NCBI GenBank assembly: GCA_947174385.1
Contig: CAMWIU010000002.1
Span: forward strand, 1 to 49,875
DNA length: 49,875 nucleotides
Origin: an uncultured Treponema sp.
GTDB lineage: Bacteria; Spirochaetota; Spirochaetia; Treponematales; Treponemataceae
Direction of reading: 5' to 3'
In this document: piece by piece, positions 45,276 through 49,875 of the stretch
How positions within the stretch are numbered: the stretch's first letter is position 1
How the letters are laid out: every line of letters starts with the position of its first letter
Notes under the pieces: generated by a model
What the model saw: only the letters and a program-made list of their open reading frames with translations
Told to the model about the DNA's origin: nothing
Database searches by the model: none
Translations under genes and position numbers: made by a program

Positions 45276-46867
45276 TACAATTTTTCCACCGGCAAAGTCA
45301 TATCGTCGTCTTCGTTTTCGCTGTACGGATAAACGTTGTCAATCTCGTCCTTGCGATGCGTGTCGTACCAAACTTGCGCGAAGAACGGAATTTTCGCCGC
45401 CAATTTGTCGAACTGCCAATTCGGAATTCCTTGGCAACATTCGGGACACCAATGTCCGGCTTTTAAAATCGTGAACGGCGACGATTCGAAAACGTGCCCG
45501 TTGTGGCATTGCCATTTTAGCTTTGTGCGCAAGTCGCCTTTTTGCATTTCGCTCGAAAGAATTTTTCCGCCGCGGAATTCTGCCGCCTGCCTCATTTGTT
45601 CCAAATCCAATTCCGAATCTTGAAGAGATTCATCGTAGCCGTGATTCAATTTGAAACGCTCGGCTTTGGATTCGTCTTTTAAATCCGCGAAATCGATTTC
45701 GCCGGAAAAAGATTTTCCTTTTGATAGAATCGGAAATTCATTCCAAGTTTTTGGAAGCGCGTCGTAAGATTCTTGTCCGCCAAAGAAAGCGTCGATTCTG
45801 CCTTTTTTGCCAAGCCGAATCCAATTTTGCGGCGCGTTGGAATTTTTCAAAAGGCGTTCGATTGCGAGCTTGCGAATCAATTTGGAAGGAACGAGCCTTC
45901 CGAGTTTGTAATACCAAAGCACGCGCGCCATTCGCTTCCAATAATCCGCGCTTGATTCGCGGCGATAGTCCAGCCATTCGTTCAGCAAATGCGAATCCGT
46001 GTACCAAACGCCGTGGAAATTTCGCGGAATGTTCCAATGCGGTTCGAAAAATTTTTCCGCGCTCGCGCCCATCAAGCCGAATCCTTCGTTGAAAACTTGG
46101 TAGCCGATTTCGCGGCAAGAATCGCCACCGCCGATATTGTAATTGTTCTTCCAAAATCCGTCCAATTTTCCGTCGAGATCGCGCTCAACCAAATGTTGGA
46201 TGCACAAGCCTGAATCGCGGTCGGTGATCCATTCGAGCGGAGCGTTCCAAGAAGTGTGGAACATAAGTCCATCGAACAAATTGTTTATCAAAAAATATTT
46301 GTGATAGACGGCGGTTTGTCGCAGCACCACCCAATTCGGCAAGTCGGCTTCCAAGACGTAGCGTTCCGCCGCGAGTTTCGATGTGGAATAATAATCATAA
46401 GCGGAAGGCAAAAGCGGATCGCCCATTCTGCACCAAATGTGATGATGATCGCGGTTGCCGTAAAGCGCGACTGTGGAAATGTGAACCAATTTTATTTTTT
46501 GCGCACGGCCGCTTTTTTGAATCGCATCGACAATATTTTTTGTGCCGATGAAATTCGTGTTGTAAGTATTTTGCGCGTTGTGATCAGATTTGGGCGGAAT
46601 GACCGCGCCGCAATGCACGACATAATCCGCGCCATCAATAAGTTTCGCAACATCATCGTAATTTTTCAAGTCGCCTTTTATTACTGTGATTCTGCCGCGA
46701 CCTTTGCGAAGCAATTTTCTGAAAAAAGCGCGATAGCGTTTTTCCTGCGCATAGACAAAAATTTTCAAATCGAATTTTTTTTCCGAATCCAATAAATGCG
46801 CGACAACTTCTCCGCCCATCGCTCCAGTAGAGCCAGTGACGGCAACCGTAATTTTTTCTTCAACCAT
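45275..46867 (-). CDS. Extended SDR (NAD-dependent epimerase-like) fused to a C-terminal zinc-ribbon domain
   Basis: 530 residues from ATG 46867. The Rossmann domain has T-G-S-T-G-A-M-G (11-18) and the catalytic set S131/T132, Y160-x3-K164, so it is a plausible active epimerase, dehydratase or reductase. The middle (about 300-440) is helical and unassigned. Near the C-terminus there is C454-H-N-G-H458, then W-C474-P-E-C477, resembling the treble-clef zinc ribbons usually seen in DNA-associated proteins. It ends in an acidic tail. The upstream in-frame GTG at 46918 would start before the promoter, so 46867 is preferred. Cotranslated with the EFR1 gene. Substrate unknown. Confidence 0.8.
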   Translation of the reverse strand: MVEEKITVAVTGSTGAMGGEVVAHLLDSEKKFDLKIFVYAQEKRYRAFFRKLLRKGRGRITVIKGDLKNYDDVAKLIDGADYVVHCGAVIPPKSDHNAQNTYNTNFIGTKNIVDAIQKSGRAQKIKLVHISTVALYGNRDHHHIWCRMGDPLLPSAYDYYSTSKLAAERYVLEADLPNWVVLRQTAVYHKYFLINNLFDGLMFHTSWNAPLEWITDRDSGLCIQHLVERDLDGKLDGFWKNNYNIGGGDSCREIGYQVFNEGFGLMGASAEKFFEPHWNIPRNFHGVWYTDSHLLNEWLDYRRESSADYWKRMARVLWYYKLGRLVPSKLIRKLAIERLLKNSNAPQNWIRLGKKGRIDAFFGGQESYDALPKTWNEFPILSKGKSFSGEIDFADLKDESKAERFKLNHGYDESLQDSELDLEQMRQAAEFRGGKILSSEMQKGDLRTKLKWQCHNGHVFESSPFTILKAGHWCPECCQGIPNWQFDKLAAKIPFFAQVWYDTHRKDEIDNVYPYSENEDDDMTLPVEKL

Positions 46868-46873
46868 AAAGTA

Positions 46874-46902
46874 ATTATATAGAAAAATCTTGCGCGTGGC
46901 AA
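46874..46902 (-). promoter_or_regulatory. Promoter of SDR-EFR1 operon, leaderless geometry
   Basis: On the minus strand TTGCCA (46902-46897), 17-bp spacer, perfect TATAAT (46879-46874), six bases, then ATG 46867. The inverted repeat CTTGCGCG/CGCGCAAG (46889-46896 with 46912-46919) brackets the -35 and could bind a regulator. Confidence 0.8.
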
Positions 46903-46980
46903 GCGTAGCCGCGCGCAAGGTCTGAAAGTTCAGTTTTGAAAATTTATGTCAACCTGAATCGAATCAATCTTCCATCGATT

Positions 46981-47262
46981 TTACGATTTCTGCCAAAGTT
47001 GATTTTTCATCAGATTGCCATAAATGCAAAAACTCTTTGCATTTTCATTTCCAACAGGTTCGACTTTTTTTGAGTGCCGTATGAGTGTCGCGATTTTTGC
47101 GTGATATTGATTTATATTGGAATCTTGTGAATATCCTTTCATGTATGCGAGACGATATTCAGAATTTGCCAACAAAATATTTATCACTGTATGGCTGTCA
47201 AAGTAATCGCCTTTTTCGAATGAATCCAATATTTGCAAAACCGCTTCTTCCAGCGTCATCAT
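46981..47262 (-). CDS. Small hypothetical protein, second gene of XRE module
   Basis: 93 residues, mixed helical, starting MMTLEEAVLQILDSFEKGD, with a pattern (Y-F-D-S-H-T-V-I-N-I-L and Y-H-A-K-I-A-T-L-I) that looks like a small winged-helix-type fold but that I cannot assign. AAGGAG precedes the ATG, which overlaps the stop of the upstream membrane protein gene by 4 bp (ATGA), so they are coupled. Lower G+C than the flanks suggests acquisition. Confidence 0.65.
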   Translation of the reverse strand: MMTLEEAVLQILDSFEKGDYFDSHTVINILLANSEYRLAYMKGYSQDSNINQYHAKIATLIRHSKKVEPVGNENAKSFCIYGNLMKNQLWQKS

Positions 47263-47618
47263 AATTCTCCTTTAATCGTAAGGTACAGGCAATAAAGTGC
47301 GAATGGAAACAGAAAGCAACCCAAAGCTGGATAAATAATATATCTGAACGTAAGAAGCGTAAGCGGATTCATTCTAGTAAAAAATACAAAATGTGAATAA
47401 AGCCAATTTTGCCATAATTTCACCAAAATATAACCAAATGCTCCGACAATACCAGGAATTATAGCAAAAGCGCACAAGACGAAAACAGGACGCCCAAAAT
47501 TACCTCCATGCTTGTCATAAAAGATGATAAGTGCTACCCACACAACATACGAAAAAATCATTCCGCCAATAAAATTCTTAAAAAACCAACCATGTGGCTT
47601 TTTTTCCTTTTCAGACAT
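47259..47618 (-). CDS. Small membrane protein, first gene of XRE module
   Basis: 119 residues with three clear hydrophobic spans (about 17-33, 46-67 and 93-113) and a charged Lys-rich N-terminus, so probably an inner-membrane protein. No family recognised. AGGAGG lies 5 bp before ATG 47618. A consensus promoter and a palindromic operator-like site precede it, and an XRE regulator is transcribed divergently. Confidence 0.65.
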   Translation of the reverse strand: MSEKEKKPHGWFFKNFIGGMIFSYVVWVALIIFYDKHGGNFGRPVFVLCAFAIIPGIVGAFGYILVKLWQNWLYSHFVFFTRMNPLTLLTFRYIIYPALGCFLFPFALYCLYLTIKGEL

Positions 47619-47633
47619 AATGTCCTCCTAAAT

Positions 47634-47647
47634 AATGAAATTTCATT
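47634..47647. promoter_or_regulatory. Operator-like palindrome AATGAAATTTCATT
   Basis: A perfect 14-bp palindrome overlapping the predicted start of the minus-strand promoter. The half-site ATGAAA recurs at 47658-47663 and 47702-47707. It is the obvious candidate target for the XRE protein at 47709. Confidence 0.65.
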
Positions 47648-47651
47648 TATT

Positions 47652-47680
47652 ATTATAATGAAAAATCGTGTTGTTGTCAA
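47652..47680 (-). promoter_or_regulatory. Consensus sigma-70 promoter of the membrane-protein operon
   Basis: On the minus strand TTGACA (47680-47675), 17-bp spacer and TATAAT (47657-47652), a perfect match in both boxes. Such strength next to a repressor gene implies that it is normally held off. Confidence 0.85.
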
Positions 47681-47708
47681 CGGAATTTCGTGTAAAATGT
47701 AATGAAAA

Positions 47709-47996
47709 ATGATTGAAAAGCAATATAAAAAGCAAATTGATTTTGTCATTTCACGAATCCGAGAAGAACGAGAAAAAGCAAGGCTTTCTCAAATAGACCT
47801 CGCTTTCGCCGCTGGACTTTCTCAAAACCAAGTAAATTGCATTGAAACTGGGCGAAGCATTCCGAACCTATATTCGCTTGTAAAAATCGCGGTCGCTTTA
47901 AATATTCCGATAGAGTCTCTGTTTATAGCACCGTCAAGCGAACGCAAAAAAGACGCGGAAAAAATAATCCGACTTATAAAAAAATATATGAATTAA
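47709..47996 (+). CDS. XRE/Cro-family transcriptional regulator
   Basis: 95 residues with an HTH_3 domain (about 14-68: R-I-R-E-E-R-E-K-A-R-L-S-Q, G-L-S-Q-N-Q-V-N-C-I-E-T-G-R, P-N-L-Y-S-L-V-K-I-A). Divergent from the membrane-protein operon, with a palindromic site between. Probable local repressor. No Shine-Dalgarno; a TAAAAT box (47693-47698) ends 10 bp before the ATG. Confidence 0.85.
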   Translation: MIEKQYKKQIDFVISRIREEREKARLSQIDLAFAAGLSQNQVNCIETGRSIPNLYSLVKIAVALNIPIESLFIAPSSERKKDAEKIIRLIKKYMN

Positions 47997-48042
47997 ATCA
48001 TAGACTTCAAATTTTTTCAAGAAATTCACAAGAAAAAAATCA

Positions 48043-48071
48043 ATGACAAAATCGGTATTTCGTGCTAAAAT
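48043..48071 (+). promoter_or_regulatory. Promoter of the DUF362 gene, leaderless geometry
   Basis: ATGACA (48043-48048), 17-bp spacer, TAAAAT (48066-48071), six bases, then ATG 48078. No Shine-Dalgarno. Confidence 0.75.
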
Positions 48072-48077
48072 AAATTT

Positions 48078-49196
48078 ATGACAAAAAATGTTGCGTTGCA
48101 AAAATGCGTTTCGTACAATTTTGACGAAGTTTTCTCTGCGATAAAAAAAATGTTGCAGGATGTTCCGCCGCCGGACGTTCGCGGAAAAACGGTTTTGATA
48201 AAGCCGAACATTCTTTATCCCAAAAAAGTGGAAGCGTGCGTTTGCACAAATCCTGTCGTCACGGGCGCATTGGTGAAAGCGTTTGTGGAATTAGGCGCGA
48301 AAAAAGTTTTGGCTGGAGAATCGCCCGCCGTCGCCAATTCGACGAGCGCGGCAAAATCTACAGGAACTTTCGAGCAAGTTGTTTCAAATGGCGGAGAATG
48401 GATTGATTTTCATGGAAAAGTTTTTGTGGAAAATCCTGAAGGCGCGCTTGCGAAAAAATTTGAATTTGCCGAAGCGTTCGCCGAAGCCGATGTGATTGTT
48501 TCCGCCGCGAAATTGAAAAGTCATCAGCTTATGAAATATACTGGCGCGATGAAAAATTTGTTCGGGCTGATGGTCGGGTTGGAAAAAGCGCAGTGCCATT
48601 ACCGTTTTTCAAATCCTGATGATTTCGGAAAATTTTTGGTTGATTTGAATTTGGCGGCGAAGCCTCAATACGCCGTGATGGATGCTGTGATGGGAATGGA
48701 CGGCCCGGGAGGTCCGGGAAGCGGCGATCCGATTCAATTAAATTTTTTAGCGGCCTCTGACAACATTCTCGCGCTGGATTGGATTTGTTCAAGTTTGGTT
48801 GGCTACAATCCGCGCGAAATAAATTATTTGCAGGATGCCTTGCAGCGAAAAATTTGGCTTGATTCCGCCGAAGAAATCCAGACGATTGGAACTGTTTCAA
48901 GCGAGCTTGCTTGCGATAAATTTCGCATCGTAAAAAGCAACGGAATTTTTGGCTCTATGCTTCCCGCGCCGCTAAAGCCGCTCGCGAAATTTTTTCTTAC
49001 GAGAAATCCGCATTTTAAAAACGAAAAATGCGTCAAATGCGCGCGTTGTGAAAAAATTTGTCCCGCAAAAATAATCGCGATGCAAGGCAAAAACGGAACG
49101 GCGAAAATGATGGAGCGCGCAAAATGTTTGCATTGTTTTTGCTGCCATGAAATTTGTCCTGAAGGCGCGATTTCTTTGCGGAGGTTCATTTGGTAA
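48078..49196 (+). CDS. DUF362 domain protein with two C-terminal 4Fe-4S clusters
   Basis: 372 residues. The DUF362 core has K-T-V-L-I-K-P-N-I-L near 37-46, A-K-L-K-S-H and D-A-V-M-G-M-D-G-P-G-G-P-G-S-G-D-P, then a ferredoxin domain with C318-x2-C-x2-C-x3-C328-P and C350-x2-C-x2-C-x3-C360-P. The family is iron-sulfur-linked and of uncertain function. The LysE-type exporter ATG is 2 bp after the stop, so they form an operon. Confidence 0.88.
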   Translation: MTKNVALQKCVSYNFDEVFSAIKKMLQDVPPPDVRGKTVLIKPNILYPKKVEACVCTNPVVTGALVKAFVELGAKKVLAGESPAVANSTSAAKSTGTFEQVVSNGGEWIDFHGKVFVENPEGALAKKFEFAEAFAEADVIVSAAKLKSHQLMKYTGAMKNLFGLMVGLEKAQCHYRFSNPDDFGKFLVDLNLAAKPQYAVMDAVMGMDGPGGPGSGDPIQLNFLAASDNILALDWICSSLVGYNPREINYLQDALQRKIWLDSAEEIQTIGTVSSELACDKFRIVKSNGIFGSMLPAPLKPLAKFFLTRNPHFKNEKCVKCARCEKICPAKIIAMQGKNGTAKMMERAKCLHCFCCHEICPEGAISLRRFIW

Positions 49197-49197
49197 A

Positions 49198-49797
49198 ATG
49201 ATTGTTCCGATTCAGATTCTTCCGGGTTTTTTGTTCTATTGCTATGTTTCGGGAATTACGCCCGGCCCTGCCAATTTGTGCTCGCTTTCTGCGGCGATGC
49301 AATTTGGTCGGCGAAATGCGCTAAAACAATGGCTCGGGCTTTTCACGGGATTTTTTATCGACGCGATGGCGGCTGTTTTTATGACGTTTTTTTTGGGAAC
49401 AATTTTAAATAGTTATGTAAAATTTTTGGCATATATCGGCGCGGCATATTTGGTTTTTCTCGCAATAAAAATGCTCAGGCAAAATTATTCTTTGGAAAAC
49501 GAGCCGCAAAAAATCCCTGGCTTTTTTACGGGGCTTTTCGTGAATCTGACCAACGCAAAAGTGATTTTGTTTTGCATTAGCGCGCTCACTTCTTTTGTCT
49601 TGCCATATAATCAAAGTTTCGGGGCGGTTTTCCTTGTGGGAATTTTTCTGCTTTTTACAGGTCCTGTTTGCAATTTGGTTTGGCTTTTCGCAGGAGGCTT
49701 TCTGCGACAAATTTTTGTGGGACACACGAAAATTGTGAACATTGTGATGGCAGTCTCTTTGTTGATTTGCGCCGCGAGCATTGCGGGATTTTTTTGA
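49198..49797 (+). CDS. LysE-family amino-acid exporter
   Basis: 199 residues with five or six hydrophobic spans and the family signature G-I-T-P-G-P-A-N-L near the N-terminus, then R-R-N-A-L-K-Q-W-L-G. Probably exports an amino acid or related small molecule across the inner membrane. ATG 49198 is preferred; an upstream in-frame ATG at 49147 lies inside the ferredoxin codons. GGAGG at 49180 is somewhat distant (13 bp). Confidence 0.85.
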   Translation: MIVPIQILPGFLFYCYVSGITPGPANLCSLSAAMQFGRRNALKQWLGLFTGFFIDAMAAVFMTFFLGTILNSYVKFLAYIGAAYLVFLAIKMLRQNYSLENEPQKIPGFFTGLFVNLTNAKVILFCISALTSFVLPYNQSFGAVFLVGIFLLFTGPVCNLVWLFAGGFLRQIFVGHTKIVNIVMAVSLLICAASIAGFF

Positions 49798-49837
49798 GCG
49801 TTTAGGGCGCGTCAAAAAAATTCTCGTTAAAACTTCC

Positions 49838-49868
49838 TAAGAAATTTTCTCATTCCTGCCGATAGAAT
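49838..49868 (+). promoter_or_regulatory. Second sigma-28-like promoter at the right edge
   Basis: TAAGAAAT (49838-49845) and GCCGATAG (49858-49865) have the same offset (20 bp) as in the flgM promoter. A TAGAAT also overlaps (49863-49868). An ATG at 49873-49875 is the last codon of the window. Confidence 0.4.
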
Positions 49869-49875
49869 AATTATG

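Noticed and set aside
1-49875. CRISPR arrays, insertion sequences, prophage, rRNA genes, replication origin
   Set aside because: No regularly spaced repeats, transposase or integrase reading frames, rRNA sequence or DnaA-box cluster were seen.

Overview
The window is about 50 kb of a chromosome from a Treponema-like spirochaete. The evidence is the gene order tRNA-rpmG-tRNA(Trp)-secE-nusG-rplKAJL-rpoBC-rpsLG, fusA missing between rpsG and tuf, Asn at the RpoB site equivalent to E. coli 531 (the spirochaetal natural rifampicin-resistance residue), a flgM gene behind a sigma-28 promoter, relaxed spirochaetal lipoboxes and homopolymeric G/C tracts at lipoprotein genes. The biosynthetic genes (cysE, asnB, leuA) suggest a host-associated or free-living relative with more metabolism than T. 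pallidum. Species cannot be fixed from the sequence alone.

Layout. 1-1.5 kb: a small lipoprotein whose promoter spacer contains nine C, convergent with serine acetyltransferase. 1.6-13.6 kb: the beta operon with two embedded tRNAs, ending in rpoB and rpoC. 13.6-14.6 kb: rpsL-rpsG. 14.6-15.2 kb: a 0.6 kb region with a strong promoter, an early terminator-like hairpin and a long structured leader for tuf. 15.2-30.2 kb: tuf plus the complete S10, spc and alpha series, rpsJ to rplQ, all on the plus strand, with adk, map and infA absent. 30.3-36.7 kb: a zinc-ribbon protein, rsmI, flgM, a degenerate iron-alcohol-dehydrogenase homologue, a TrmH-type methyltransferase, gpmI and a lipid kinase. 36.8-41.1 kb: asnB, an RRM RNA-binding protein and leuA. 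41.4-49.8 kb is accessory in character: an M16-like lipoprotein lacking its zinc motif, a lipoprotein gene frameshifted at a nine-G tract, an SDR/zinc-ribbon fusion coupled to an EFR1 flavodoxin-ferredoxin, a small A+T-rich XRE-regulator module, and a DUF362-ferredoxin/LysE pair.

The first 30 kb supply transcription (RpoA, RpoB, RpoC, NusG), protein export (SecE, SecY), EF-Tu and most of the ribosome. Single genes downstream often show a -10 box ending five or six bases before an ATG or GTG with no Shine-Dalgarno. This points to leaderless transcripts, in contrast to the ribosomal genes, which have clear Shine-Dalgarno sites. The strongest candidates for new biology are the phase-variable lipoprotein at 42.8-44.2 kb, the recurrent leaderless promoter architecture, the SDR-zinc-ribbon/EFR1 pair, and the divergent XRE module with its operator-like palindrome.
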